A stretch of 64,000 bases of DNA from Lunularia cruciata (Eukaryota > Streptophyta > Marchantiopsida > Lunulariales > Lunulariaceae). The notes under the pieces were generated by a model. That model searched no databases and was not told the DNA's origin. It saw only the letters and a list, made by a program, of their open reading frames with translations. The DNA is taken from positions 21,134,727 through 21,198,726 of the forward strand of contig OX419762.1 of NCBI GenBank assembly GCA_948567375.1. Reading direction: 5' to 3'. The position numbers and the translations under genes were made by a program. This document shows positions 53,225 to 64,000 of the stretch, one piece after another; position 1 is the stretch's first letter, and every line of letters starts with the position of its first letter.

Positions 53225-54771
53225 TTCTCAAAGGGAGCCAAAGGCAAAATTGGTCTCAAAGGCCATTGAGAAGTAGCCATCGGCTTCCCTGTTCTCTGAC
53301 ACGCATCACAGCTTTGGATATGAGCATGTACATCTTTGTACATTGTAGGCCACCAAAACCCTGCCAAAAGAATTTTCTTTACCGTATTCTTCAGAGCATA
53401 GTGTCCTCCCGATGCCTTGGAGTGTAAAGATTCAATTACTCCTCCTACTTTGTATGACTCCAAGCATCGCCCAAGTACTTTGTCTTCGCCCATCTTAAAT
53501 AAAATGTTGTGTTTAAGCTGGTACGGCCCCATTTTCCTGAGAAAAACTGCCTGCTGTTCCGGATCCATCCCCTCAGGACAATGGAGAGTATTCAGATAAT
53601 TATATTCATCTGCATACCTCGTACTTCTCATTGCTGATAAGTGATACAACTCTTTGTCAGGGAACCAATCGTCAATTTCCCACTCCTGGTCTTGAGTTTC
53701 TAACCTGGACAGGAAGTCCGCATTCAAATGCGAAGCTCCCTTCCTTACTTGTACAATATACGTGAACTCTTGTAATAACAAGATCCATCTTGCAATTCGT
53801 CCCGATAAATCTGCCTTCTTGACCAGATGTTGCAATGCATAATGGTCAACATAGAAGACAAACTCATATCCCAACAAATAATGACGAAATTTCTTGCAGG
53901 CATACACCATTCCAAGTGCTTCTCTTTCAGTCATCGAATAGTTCTTTTCAGAAACTGAAAGTTGTCGGCTGGCATAATACATCGCGTAGTCCTTCTTCTT
54001 CTCGTCCTTCTGACTTAAGACAACCCCGATGGCCATGGACAAAGTGTCCACATACACATGAAAAGGAACGTCCCAATTTGGGGCCCTCATGACTGGTGCT
54101 TCAACCAGTTTCTTCTTCAACACCTGGAAAGCTTCTTCTTGATGTGCTTCCCATAGATAGTCTTCGGATTTCTTCAGAAGCTTTGTAAGTGGTGCAGCAA
54201 GCACTGCATAGTTAGACACGAAGCGTCTATAATATCCGACATGTCCCAAGAAGGCTCTCAGCTCCCGGATGTTCTTCGGGGATTCCAAAGTTGCGATTAT
54301 CTTAACCTTCTCAACATCAACTTCAATACCTCGGCTAGACACCCGATGCCCCAGAAGAATTCTCTCCTTCATTGTGAAGAAGCATTTCTTCGGGTGTAAT
54401 GACAAGCCGGCAAAATGACACCTTTCAAACGTTTGGCGAAGGTAATCTATATGTACATCTCTTTGCCCAAACACACAAAAGTCATCAATAAAAACTTTGA
54501 CAAATTTGCGCAGGAAATCCTTGAAGATTGAATTCATCATCCGCTGGAAAGTAGCGGGAGCATTACACAACCCAAAGGGCATTTGATTGTAAGCAAAAGT
54601 GCCCAAATCGGTCGTGAATGTAGTTTTATCCTTGTCTTCTTCTCGAATGGATACTTGATTGTACCTTGAAAATCCATCAAGAAAACTATAACAAGGATGC
54701 CCAGCTACCTGATCTAAAATTGTATCGGTAAAAGGCAAGGAATGATGATCTTTCCTTGTAACTGCGTTCAA
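53188..54771 (-). pseudogene. Element 2 RT, RNase H and integrase zinc domain
   Basis: 527 uninterrupted codons: NAVTRKDHHSLPFTDTILDQ, YSFLDGFSRYNQVSI, FAYNQMPFGLCNAPATFQRM, VKVFIDDFCVFGQRDVH (catalytic FIDD), ELRAFLGHVGYYRRFVSNYA; RNase H YVDTLSMAIGVVLSQKDEKK, YYASRQLSVSEKNYSMTERE, YVDHYALQHLVKKADLSGR and ASHLNADFLSRLETQ; integrase zinc region LHSKASGGHYALKNTVKK and CDACQRTGKPMATSQW. All key RT and RNase H residues are visible. An upstream in-frame stop (about 54785) separates it from the RT fingers (55014-54784, including SEWVSPIVIVSKKKTGKIRV). In the same frame as protease, so gag-pol was probably one frame. Confidence 0.97.
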
Positions 54772-54783
54772 TTTTTGGAAGTC

Positions 54784-57700
54784 TTAGCACACTCGGATCT
54801 TTCCTGTTTTCTTCTTCGAGACAATGACAATGGGGGAGACCCATTCACTGATTAAGACAGGGAAGATGATTCCGGCCCCTAAGTACTTATCAATTTCATC
54901 TTTCACCAAAAGCGAGTACTTCGGGTTCAGGCGGTATTGTCGCTGCCAAACCAGAACTGCACCTTCAATCAAATCAATCCGGTGTTCTCCAAATTCTTGT
55001 GGAATACCCCGCATTTGATCAATCGACCAGGCAAATACATCCTAGAACTCTATAAACAGGGCAGTGTATCCTGCCAACTCCTCCAAACTAACTGTCTTCG
55101 AGATCTTTAAAAATTTTCCTTTAGTGAATAACACCTCTTGACAGTCATCGAGGTTGATGACTCCTTCAACATGGCTTACTCGGCTTATCCCAAGGCGAGC
55201 GGCCATCAAACCCCCTTCCTCCAAGTCAGGTTCACCCAAGGTGAGGTCATATGGATCTTCGTCGTCAACCTCTACCTCGTAGCATTCCAAGTAATTAACT
55301 TGGACTTTGTCTTTGGATTCGTCTGAAGATGAAGACGATGAGTCTTTGAATTTGTCCTCCTCTTCTGACAAACTTGTTTCCCCAAGATGGGGAACCTTTG
55401 TCCAACTCACAGTCACCAGCTTCTGATCTTCGGACGAAATGTCCTTGAATCTTAACTTCTGCTGATGCCAATCCACTACAACTTGGGCACTATACAACCA
55501 AGGTCTACCGATCAACAGAGAGTAACCAGTTTTTGTCACTGGCTGCAACACGATGTAATTCAACTTGAAGGGTACCCCTCCAATGATCGTGGTAATGTTT
55601 GACAGCATGCCCAAGGGCCGTCTCTTGGTTTGGTCTGCAAACTTCAAAACTCGGGGTGTTGGTTCAAACATATGATACCCGTGTCGATTCCCAGTATCTT
55701 CAGTCATGACATTCACACCGGACCCAGAGTCAATGGGTATCGATGTGATCATGCACCCTACAATCTTTGTGTCTACCTCGGGAGATCCCAAATCTTCTTG
55801 TTCAATATGATAGATAGAAGGCAGGTCCTTCTTTGACATCGACCTCACCTTCTTGAGGGCCGAATTAAGCTGTCTCTTGTACAGCTTGTTGTCTTCCCAC
55901 AATTGCTTAAATGTAACATTGGCATTTGTGGTGGCCAGATCGGCTACAATATCATATTGGGGAACTCCTCCCAATTTGACCGTCTTTGTCTTCGGCTTTG
56001 GGTTCGAGGACTCTCCATGCTCCCTCTTGACTTTGGGACGCTTTAAAATGGTGACGGGCTTGCTGATGGCCTTAACCCAAGCTTCCTCGGGTTGGCCTAC
56101 CTTGGCTTGGATCAGACCCTTTACTTTGGATTGGATGTCAGCCAAAAAAATTGGAGACTTCGTCTTCGTCTCTTCTTCCAAACTCAGTTCCCGAGTCTTG
56201 AGTAATGCCTCCATTAATTCTTTCTGCAGGGCTTTAGCTTTAGCTTTTGCGAGGATCTTTTCCTCCTTGGCCGAAAGAATAGCTTTTGGGCGCTGTCTCT
56301 TCGCCTTTCGGGAAGACGACGAGGTCGTACTCAGTTCTTCGGGATCACGCTTCTTCTTGCTGGAGCGTGTCTCAACTTTCAAAATTTCAAGGTTTGGCCA
56401 TTCTCCTTCTGAGGCCGGACTCCCTTCTTGAGGTCTTTCTTCCTCAAGAGTAATGCAATTTACATTTGTATCCCCCTTCGGCTGAAGTGCTGCACGCTCA
56501 GCGGGGGTCTGTACATATTTTACAAGAGGCTTCGGGTTTGGCGGGTGAGGGCATTGGTTGCCCGTATGCCCCGATCCTTTACAATTTCCACACAGGAGAA
56601 CGTACCCAATTTGCCATCTTAGCTCGGGACAATTTGGAGACCAATGTCCCATCGAGCCACAATTATAACAAGCTCCGGGCGCAACATTTTGAGGGCAATT
56701 TTGGTTGCTCATCGGTGGTCTTCGTGAAGGAGCATTGGGGTTATACTCCTTGGGTCCAAACCTCGGACCTTGATACGATGTGCTTGGTTGAGGCTGTACC
56801 TCCTGAGTTTGGTACACCGCCTCTTCGTCCTCATCTTGGTTCCATCCCGGAACCCAATCAATTTGCTGCACCGGGGATGCATTACGAGTATTGCATTTTG
56901 TGTTGGCGTGGCCGGATTTGCCACATGCGGTGCACCACACATTAGATCGTCCAAATGCTGGGGCCTTTCTTTGGTCCTTAGCCCCAATCATTTGGATCTT
57001 GAAATCCAAAAACTCCTTGATGAGGGCATCCAGCTTCGTATCCGCCTTATGTACACTCTTGGCTGGAGGAGTCATTGGTTTCTTGCCTCCACGTCTTCTG
57101 ATTTGTCTTGGCTTTGATTCTTCTTTGGATTCCGAAGAAGAGCTCAAAGACGTAGAGGATTTGTCCGAAGAAGGGGAGGTGCTGCTCGAAGCTCTCCTTC
57201 TGGGCTTCTTGCCCTTCTTCTCCCGATTTCTCTGGTTACCGGCAAAGTGAGAGTGGGCCGCTTCATAACAAGCGACATGTTTGAGTACTTTATCCAGGGA
57301 AGTTACGTTCCTCTCCTTGGCAAAGATTCGTATCTCTGGTGAAAGGCCCCCAAGGAACCAGGTTATGGCTTGGGCATCGGAGTATCCCACCACCCCCGAT
57401 TGCTTGGGAACTCGGTTCAGTAATGCCATGAACCGCTCAGAGTAGTCTCTCAACTTCTCCTTCTTGCCTCGGTCCAAATTGTTGAGTGCCGCAAAGACAC
57501 TCGTATCGTAGTCAACCTCCCGGAATTATTCTAGGGAGTTGTTTCTCAAGTCTGCCCAGTCCGATGGTACAAACCCCTTCTGAGTCACATGGGTGTACCA
57601 GCTCCGTGCTTTCTTGTGAAGCAGACTTGGAAAAATTCTCCGTCGAGTCATGCTCCTTGTTAGCAAAGGAGATGACTTCGAATTCTTTGATGAATTCATC

Positions 57701-58375
57701 GGGGTCTTTGTCTTGTTCTGTCCCCTTATACTTTTGATAGGCGTGTCGGGTGACAGGGAGCAAAGTCATTGTTCGATGCACTGGGATCGGCTGAGGTAAT
57801 GTGGAACTTGACGGAACGGAAGAATTGGCTGGAATTGACGTTGTGTTGTCAACCCAAGGATTCCAATTCGTCAAATTCAAAGTAGGGTCTTCTTCGACAA
57901 TTTCTACTATGAGGGGGTCAACTTCAACCCGAGTGGAAGATTCAGGATCAACACCTTCGATGGGTTCTTCAAAATTCCTTCGGGACAACCGAGGAATTGT
58001 TTGTAGAAGATATTGACACTCGTCTTCAGTAAGTGTTCATGCTATCTTTTCACGAACAAAGGTCTTCAAGGAAACAACTTCCTTTACAGCTCTAGGGGAA
58101 GTTGGTGTACTGGGCCGCAATGCATATGTTTGCCCACTCGATTCTTTCTTCTTCTTGGAAGAAGAGGGAGATGCGAAGTAGCCTTGCCAACCGCCTTCGC
58201 GTTTCTTGTGGTCAAGTTCTCGTAGGGCTTCTTGCACTTCGTGAAGGAGTTGAAACTCCAACGCCTCTCGCTCAATTTTGTCAACGATGGATGGGACGTT
58301 CAGACGTTTGTCTTCTTCATGCTGAAGTGCTCGTCTTCGAGCTCTATCTTCCCATTGTTCTTTCAATCCAGACAT
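54784..58375 (-). pseudogene. Element 2 gag, protease and RT start
   Basis: gag begins MSGLKEQWEDRARRR (58375), 63 nt after the primer site. It contains an Arg/Glu-rich helix, SPSSSKKKKESSGQTYALRP, VTRHAYQKYKGTEQDKDPDE, and the capsid-like GGLSPEIRIFAKERNVTSLD. Three CCHC knuckles follow: CTACGKSGHANTKC, CYNCGSMGHWSPNC and CGNCKGSGHTGNQC. Then a Lys/Glu-rich linker, protease SIPIDSGSGVNVMTEDTG (D-S-G intact, about 55705-55745) and GYSLLIGRPWLYSAQ. The 811-codon ORF 57477-55042 is unbroken. One frameshift lies at about 57480-57660, stops near 58035 and at 55042. Three knuckles are more than most plant gypsy Gags carry. Confidence 0.95.
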
Positions 58376-58438
58376 TCATATTGCCTTGATACACAGTTTC
58401 TAATTTGGCTTTGTATTCTTCCACTTCCGAGATTTGTA

Positions 58439-58456
58439 TCCTTGGCAGCGGTGCCA
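58439..58456 (-). other. Primer-binding site of element 2
   Basis: The minus strand reads TGGCACCGCTGCCAAGGA, 7 nt from the 5' LTR. It resembles the complement of the tRNA-Asp 3' end (TGGCGCCGTTGCCGGGGA) with four differences. Confidence 0.85.
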
Positions 58457-59255
58457 GAAATCATGTGACAACCCGGCAAATATCACTTTTGCGGGAATCG
58501 GGTAAGTAAAGTTCGTTCCCGTAGAGATACGACTCAAAAATGTCCAAATACAAAGCAAACAGTAACAATGTAGTTCTTCTTGGTTGCATCTTTAATCTCT
58601 CAGGTAGAAACCACACCCAGAAGAGAGAACAAGCACTGACTCGCCGTCTTGTCACAAATTAACACTCCTTAATCACAAATCCTTCAATTCTTTCCAAACA
58701 ATCTTGATTGTGATGATTCAGGCTCTCCCAAAAACGGCACTTCACTACAAAACAACTTTGCCTCAAAATTGTGTTCCACCCCTCCACTGAAGGCACAACT
58801 TCCTCAATCAAAATTGCTTCACATCAACTTCGCACTGCACTCACAAATGCAGAATACTACCAACACTACAATTCCTCTCAGATTTGTCAAGGCATTGCTT
58901 TGATTGCACTTCACTCAAGATCAAACACACACAATGAAGATCAAGGCTGCGGAATCCAACATCCAACAAGCACTCTGACTTGCACTTCAAATTTCTCCAA
59001 ACACTCACAAACATAATTGCAAAATTGATACTCGGAATCAAGCTCAAGCAACGAGCACTACTTCACAGCACTTCGCTTTATCTATTCTCAGAAATAATGA
59101 GCACTGAACAACAATTTCCTGCAAATGCCACTCTTAAGTAGTGAACTATCGACAGTTCTAACAACTATACCGTTCTACCACAACTGTTCTAACCTACAGA
59201 TCCGAAATGACAATGCAACTCTTCATATCTGCCCCTTCAAATCTCAAATTGGTTA

Positions 59256-61706
59256 CTAATCCGATCCGATGTCTACTTCTTCCTTGGCTTTCAAACCCGA
59301 ACCCGAAGTAATCTTACTTCCTACTACATTTTCCTTGGGTTTCACATCTCCTACATCTTCTACCAGATCCAGCAATTCTCTTTCCTGATCTGAAATTGCA
59401 CTAGTGGGTAATCTGTCTAACTCTTCATCCTTCGACCCACTCTTCTCTAATGTCTCTGAGGGCAATTCCAAAGACATTTGGATTCCTATGTTATCTACTT
59501 CAGGTTTTGCCTTAACATCTTGCCGAAGCTTTTCTAACTCTATTCTCACTAAGTCTAATCTAATTGCAATATTGTCTTCTACTTCTAAGATCTTCCTGTC
59601 TACACGAGTTTTGAGACTAATCAACAAGGCATTCAAATCTGTATCTTTCTCTTGTCTTCGCCTCGTCTCCTGCACCAACAACTTCAACTCGTGCAGTCTT
59701 GTTTCTTCAATCCAAACGCTGGCTTCTGTACTTAACATTGCGTTCACTCTGAGGACTATTTCCTTCAATGGCTCCAATCTTGTCTTTCATTCTCGTTCCC
59801 GATCTGCAAGCCATTCCTCTCTGTACATTGCCAACTCTTCTTCGAATTTGGCCTTCACCGCTTCCTTCTCTTTCTCCTTCTGTATGATTTTCTCTTCCTG
59901 ATTACAAAGTAATTCTCGTAATCTCTCTTCTTCTCTAGACCGCACAGACAACTCTCTTTGCCAGAGTTGCTTCTTCTCCTCCATACTCTCCATCACTTGA
60001 TCGAGCTCTTGATCCTTTGATGCTACCCTCGCCATAGCATGGATAAGCTCTACTCTTGAATCAGCAAACTATTGCTTCAAGATTTCAAATTCCGCTACCT
60101 GTCTCTCCCTTGCGATGTCACTCTTCCTCGCAAGATCCTCCCGATAACTCACTTCTCTCTTCAGGTCTTCAATTACCTGACTTCTCTCTACTGCTTCCGC
60201 CCGCAATACTTCTCTCTCTTCCTCACCTCGGGTTATACTCTTCTTCAACTCTGAGTTTTCTTCTTCTAATCTTGATAAGACCTGCAACACAGTCTTTACC
60301 TCTGGACAAGCAGATTGCATCTCCTTCATCTTCTTCTCCAACTTCACCAACAGCGGGCATACTACCGTCTGCAGGTAATCTACTCCAATACTGGCAACTT
60401 CTTCCTCCCGCGGAGTGGTCTCTCTTCTTTCTTTGTGTTCTCCCGATACTCACCTTCTTCTCTGAAGTCTTCGTATTGAAATTGACGCCTCACTGCCCAA
60501 GCTTTCTTCTACCTCTTCCTTCACTCTACTCGGCCCCGCTTCACACTTTGCCTTACGTCTCGAGTGAACTCCTTGTTGTACTGTGATCTTCTTCTCCTTG
60601 AGCACAGGTACTTTGTCTTCCAGCGCTGCATTGTCTTTGGCTTCTACTTTGACTTGCATTTCTTCTTTGTATTCTTCAGCCGCTGGTGCCGAGGTCATTT
60701 CTCCACCATCTTCACTGTCACTACTAGTATCTCCACTCTACAGTGTCAGCTCAGGTTCCTCCTCACGTTCCGAGTCCTCCGTCTTGAGCTCGGCTTTGCC
60801 TTCTGAGTCTTCATCTTTTGACTCAATCACCACCATTCCTCGCCTCGGGTTATTTTTTTGCATCTTCCAAGGTTTCTTGTTTTCTTCAGCTTCTGCTTGC
60901 CGAGTTTGCTTCTTCGTCGGGGTACTTACCACGACCTCCACATTTTTCCCTGTTTTTGCGTAGTAATTGTTCGTGCTCCGGATTTGGAGAATGTATTGCT
61001 GCTCCTCCGCGTCGACTTCTCTTCTCAAGTCAGGATGGAAATGAGACACCATTCTATTGCGCTCCGCCAAATTGAGCAAATTCAACCCGAGGTAGAAATG
61101 TGCTGCAAATGGTACAATGTAGTGGGGAGGCGACTTATCCCGCAGATTCCAAACCATCTGCCTTGTTCTACCATGAAAGCACCTTGCCCAATTGATCAGT
61201 TCTCCTGCAAATAACTTGTGAAAGAACACCGCTTGGTGTTTCATCACATAGGTAGTTCTCTCCGGCTTCAGGATGGCCATTAGTGCACTCACAATTCCTC
61301 TCCTCACAGGATCTTTGTAGCTCTCAACTTTGTACTCCTCAACTTTGTACCCATTCTTTGTCCTCTTCGACGAGAAGGCATCTCTCACCTCTTGCGTTTC
61401 TTGGGCTATCTCTCCTTTCCACAAGAACATGGCTCCCTACTCCGAACCCGCCTCCTTCCCGAGTACAAGTCTCCAATCCGACTCTGTCCAGCAAGCCGGA
61501 TTTCCTCTCTTCCCTTCTTCCTCGAGACCATTGAGACATTTACTCTTGATGATTTTTGTCATGAATCCTGGAAAACTTACGTTCCAGTTCCATGCCAGAA
61601 AAGTGATCCAAAGTTGGCTCAAGACTTTGATCCTCGCTACTATATCTAATCTCCAAATTTCATGATTTCTCACTTCAAATTCGGAGTTCTTCTTCCCTCC
61701 TCCCAT
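59256..61706 (-). pseudogene. LTR-coded protein (LORF), element 2 5' LTR copy
   Basis: Again one frame end to end (816 codons from MGGGKKNSEFEV; 880 from the upstream ATG at 61898), with stops near 61437, 60738, 60450, 60066 and 59780 but no frameshift. Compared with the 3' LTR copy it has a small in-frame duplication (NGYKVEEYKVESYKDP, about 61330). The 230-codon part 61430-60738 and the 173-codon C-terminus are unbroken. Regions as in the 49311-51752 copy: basic, globular, acidic, coiled coil, conserved tail (EEVDIGSD). Differences between the two LTR copies are mostly substitutions. Confidence 0.85.
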
Positions 61707-61863
61707 CTCTTCTGCTTTCTTACTGTCTCTCGATTTCTCTCTTGCGACTTCTCCCTTGCGCACTAACACGAGTCCAACTCTCTTTCCCTTTCCCCGATCA
61801 CCTACAAGACGACTCCTCAACAGCAAAGGAAAATTGCTCGACATTTTGTCATTGCAGTTTTGA

Positions 61864-61871
61864 TTTTTATA
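61864..61871 (-). promoter_or_regulatory. Upstream TATA box of the giant LTR (element 2, 5' LTR)
   Basis: TATAAAAA on the minus strand, at the same position as in the other LTR. Confidence 0.65.
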
Positions 61872-62258
61872 GAGTTGCACTTCTTTGTCTTCCGTCACTT
61901 CGAGTTTCTACCAAGAAATCACACCTCCGGCATGCACCTGTCACTGTCAATCAACCTTCGCGCGTATGAGCTACATGTTTTGAAACGGCCCCTTCTTGAA
62001 TTTCTTGCCGCAACAAAAGGTTGTTAGACTGTCTTTGCCTCGGGTTGAGCTCCCCCCGATCCGAAGAAAATTTACTTCGTATTGTATGCTGACAGTGCAT
62101 TTCCGAGTACTTCGTCTTATGACCCAAAGTCACTTTACTTCGGGTTTCATCCCAAAGACAATTTTCTTTGCCTTCTTTGGCCATACAGGCGCAATCCGAC
62201 TTCTCTATACACTTCTTCTCCTTTATTTTGAAAAAAAACAAAAAATGTGGGCACCACA

Positions 62259-62263
62259 GATGG
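62259..62263. repeat. Target-site duplication GATGG of element 2 (right)
   Basis: Perfect match to 48513-48517. Confidence 0.95.
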
Positions 62264-63007
62264 AAGCACAACTAAAGCATGGAAGGAGAGTCAAAAAACT
62301 CCAACAAAACCTTTCAATTTCTATATCAAAGTGCTCTTGGTTCTTTAATGTTTATCATAGTCTAGATAAGAACTTATATATGTTATGCAATGGAAGCACT
62401 TTCTAGATACACTAGCAAGCCTATACAAGCACATTGGAAAGGTTTGAAGAGAGTGTTCAAATAGTTGAAAGTTAATCAAGATGCATCCTTAGAAAACAAA
62501 ATGTAGGAGAACATACCAACCTCTACTCTCATAGCATATATAGATGCTAGTTGGGAGATGATATTGATAATAATAGATTAACTTGTAGATATGTGATCAT
62601 GCTTAGTAGAGGAGCAATAAATTTGCATTGTGCATAGTAAACATTTGTTGCACTATCTACTGTTGAGGAAAAATTCATGGTAGTCCCAAATGCTACTCAA
62701 GAAGTCATCTGAAACAAGAGACTTCTTAAGAAGAAGTGATGTGAATAGACAAATCTCACAATGTTGTATTGTGACAATATATGAAGTATAGTGCTTAGTA
62801 AAAATCCTATATATCACCCAAAAAATAAGCACATACCAATGAGAAGAAGGTTGGTAGAAGAGAAAGAGAAAAAATAAAGTGCTTTGGAGTTAGTGTACTA
62901 TCCTACATAGGAAATGACAACATATGTGTTTACAAGAGCACTGCCTAAAGGTAAACACATAAAATATGTAGTAGATATGAGAATTTCTTAAACTCTCATT
63001 AAGTGAG
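62264..63007 (+). pseudogene. Copia RT end and RNase H
   Basis: Across frames: PYQSALGSLMFIIV, YAMEALSRYTSKPIQAHWKG, LKRVFKxLKVNQDAS, AYIDASWEM (RNase H first Asp), MLSRGAIN, FVALSTVEEKFM (the usual E of AEF region), NATQEVI and the end near KHIKYVVDMRIS. Continues the RT at 47496-48517 across element 2. Many stops. Confidence 0.85.
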
Positions 63008-63280
63008 TGTTAGATTTAGTTAATATTTAGTGTAGAGAAATCCCTATTTAAGGTGATTCTAGTTTAGATAATCTTAGTAGGGGTGTAAATTGGGCACAAC
63101 CACGCTTAGGGCTTAGCAAAGCACACTCTTGGGCTTTCATGTACTATCTTTGAAGGCAGAGAGAGAGAGTTGAGTATTTTTGTGTGCAACAAGAGTGCCT
63201 ATTCTAGTGAGACTCAAGAGTGTCTACTCTGATGAGACTAGGAAAGGCTGAGTGCTAGGATGTTTGATACTTCAAAAGTT
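63008..63280 (+). mobile_element. Copia 3' LTR (end uncertain)
   Basis: Begins TGTTAGATTTAG right after the RNase H end, as expected for a copia 3' LTR. CCCTATTTAAGG (63047) is a TATA-like motif. A ~24-bp direct repeat (GAGTGCCTATTCTAGTGAGA / GAGTGTCTACTCTGATGAGA) lies at about 63195 and 63221. The 3' end cannot be fixed because the partner LTR is missing. Confidence 0.55.
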
Positions 63281-64000
63281 AGAATGATTGAGGATAAACC
63301 TTCAAATTCATTAAGAGACAACAGTAAACCATCTCAATATGAAGTTGAGAATTGTGTAGAAACCTTGAAATCAAAAGCCATAGAAGATCCATGAGTTAAG
63401 GAGACCAAGAGTTAGAAGAAAGAGAATGGCATATCAATCTATGAAGCAGATGGACATTGAGCTAGAAAGAGTGGAGCAAAGAGGGAGAGGAGTGGATGTT
63501 ATCTTGACTGAGTTGGAGCATGAGAACAAAGGGCAGGAAGGAAACCATGAAGACAAAAATTTGGTAGGAGCTAAGGAACAACCACATTCATAGGAGCATT
63601 AGGTGATGAAAGGTGTAGTGGAATGAAGTTAGAGAAGTGGAGTAGAAGGTGTAGTGGCTAAGTGTAATGTTCTGAGGACAAGAGAACCTCCAAGAGAAAC
63701 ACAAGAATAGAAACACAAGGCTTCAGCCCTCAATACTCCGATGGCCCCAAGGAGCACCTTGTCTTTATTATATAGCAAAGAGAATCCTCTCAAAGGGAGC
63801 TCCACTCTTGGATAGATATATGAATTGATGGCATGTCAGCAAGCTCCATCCTTTGATTAGTTGCATGGATGGGTGATATGTCAATCCTTATCCTATCTGA
63901 TTAGTCAAAAAAGTTTGACCTCAAAGAATCTCTAGTGAATCTTCTTGTAGGAAGCTCAAGATAGCATAGATGAAGTATCATTGGAAAGCTCTCAATTTTT
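63281..64000. other. Unclassified end of window
   Basis: A small plus ORF at about 63427-63591 (MAYQSMKQMDIELERVEQRG and onward) has no recognised domain. From about 63667 the sequence (TGTAATGTTCTGAGGACAAG, TATTATATAG at about 63765) has the look of another LTR running off the window, on the minus strand by the TATA orientation. Weak evidence only. Confidence 0.3.

Larger units (their letters stand above)
48518..62258 (-). mobile_element. Element 2: giant-LTR Ty3/gypsy (13.7 kb), nearly complete
   Basis: 5' LTR 58464-62258, primer site 58439-58456, gag from 58375, one gag-protease-RT-RNase H-integrase region down to about 52320, purine tract 52303-52319, 3' LTR 48518-52302, and a perfect GATGG duplication. 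The LTRs differ only modestly by eye, so it is probably the youngest insertion here. The integrase core triad, RT box and protease triad are intact. A few stops and frameshifts disable the polyprotein. Each ~3.79-kb LTR carries a long sense reading frame. Confidence 0.97.
58464..62258 (-). mobile_element. Element 2 5' LTR (3795 bp) with internal ORF
   Basis: Partner of 48518-52302. Contains TATAAAAA (61864-61871) and the reading frame 61706-59256. Followed by the GATGG duplication at 62259-62263. Confidence 0.97.
41783..63280 (+). mobile_element. Decayed Ty1/copia element, split twice
   Basis: The plus-strand order integrase (41860-42894), RT (47496-48517), RT end/RNase H (62259-62960), LTR (from 63008) is that of Ty1/copia (integrase before RT). 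It is split by the gypsy at 42895-47495 and by element 2 (48518-62258). gag, protease and 5' LTR are missing. Stops occur throughout. Confidence 0.85.

Overview
This is a transposon-filled stretch of a eukaryotic nuclear genome. It is almost certainly a large-genome land plant: plant-type Ty3/gypsy chromovirus and Athila/Tat-like elements, a plant-type Ty1/copia element, LTRs of several kilobases, deep nesting, and C-to-T decay at CpG sites. A PHD-finger gypsy element and an R2-type (restriction-like endonuclease) LINE make a non-flowering lineage (gymnosperm, fern or lycophyte) plausible, but that is inference. I see no bacterial genes, CRISPR arrays, tRNA or rRNA genes. The only uninterrupted gene-like ORF that is not a transposon is a 304-codon ORF at 8315-9229 (minus).

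Left part (1-11944): a decayed plus-strand gypsy pol (1-1957) ends in a partial LTR (1952-2303), which is followed by an inverted copy of the same LTR (about 2375-2850). Then come low-information DNA with a diverged direct repeat, a PIF/Harbinger-like transposase remnant (5390-5954, minus), an (AC)n(TA)n microsatellite, the 304-codon ORF with three 45-residue repeats, and a plus-strand LINE remnant (9980-11930) with reverse transcriptase, a CCHC knuckle and a restriction-like endonuclease.

Middle part (11945-41782) is a five-layer nest. A minus-strand PHD-finger gypsy element (about 12430-15296 and 41099-41165) was hit in its RNase H by a plus-strand element, now a solo LTR (15297-41098, target duplication GTGAG on both sides). 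That LTR holds an unclassified purine-rich insertion (about 16930-38985). The insertion holds a minus-strand chromovirus (17466-36104, duplication GAGAG) whose LTRs carry perfect heat-shock elements. The chromovirus RT holds a 13.0-kb minus-strand gypsy element, here called element 1 (20456-33468, duplication CCGAG/CCAAG).

Right part (41783-64000) is a decayed plus-strand Ty1/copia element. It is split by a 5'-deleted plus-strand gypsy (42895-47495) and by element 2 (48518-62258, minus, perfect duplication GATGG), a 13.7-kb relative of element 1.

The most unusual finding is the family formed by element 1, element 2 and the solo LTR. Its LTRs are about 3.77 kb and each carries one long sense-strand reading frame (about 810 codons from the likely start). 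It encodes a basic N-terminus, a conserved globular region, an acidic linker and a long coiled coil. The frame lies between two TATA-like boxes, and a decayed but recognisable version persists in the older solo LTR. gag-pol lies separately between the LTRs, starting about 60-65 nt from a tRNA-Asp-type primer site. An accessory protein coded inside an LTR is rare; the best-known precedents are retroviral U3 genes. This is the best candidate for an undescribed system in the window.
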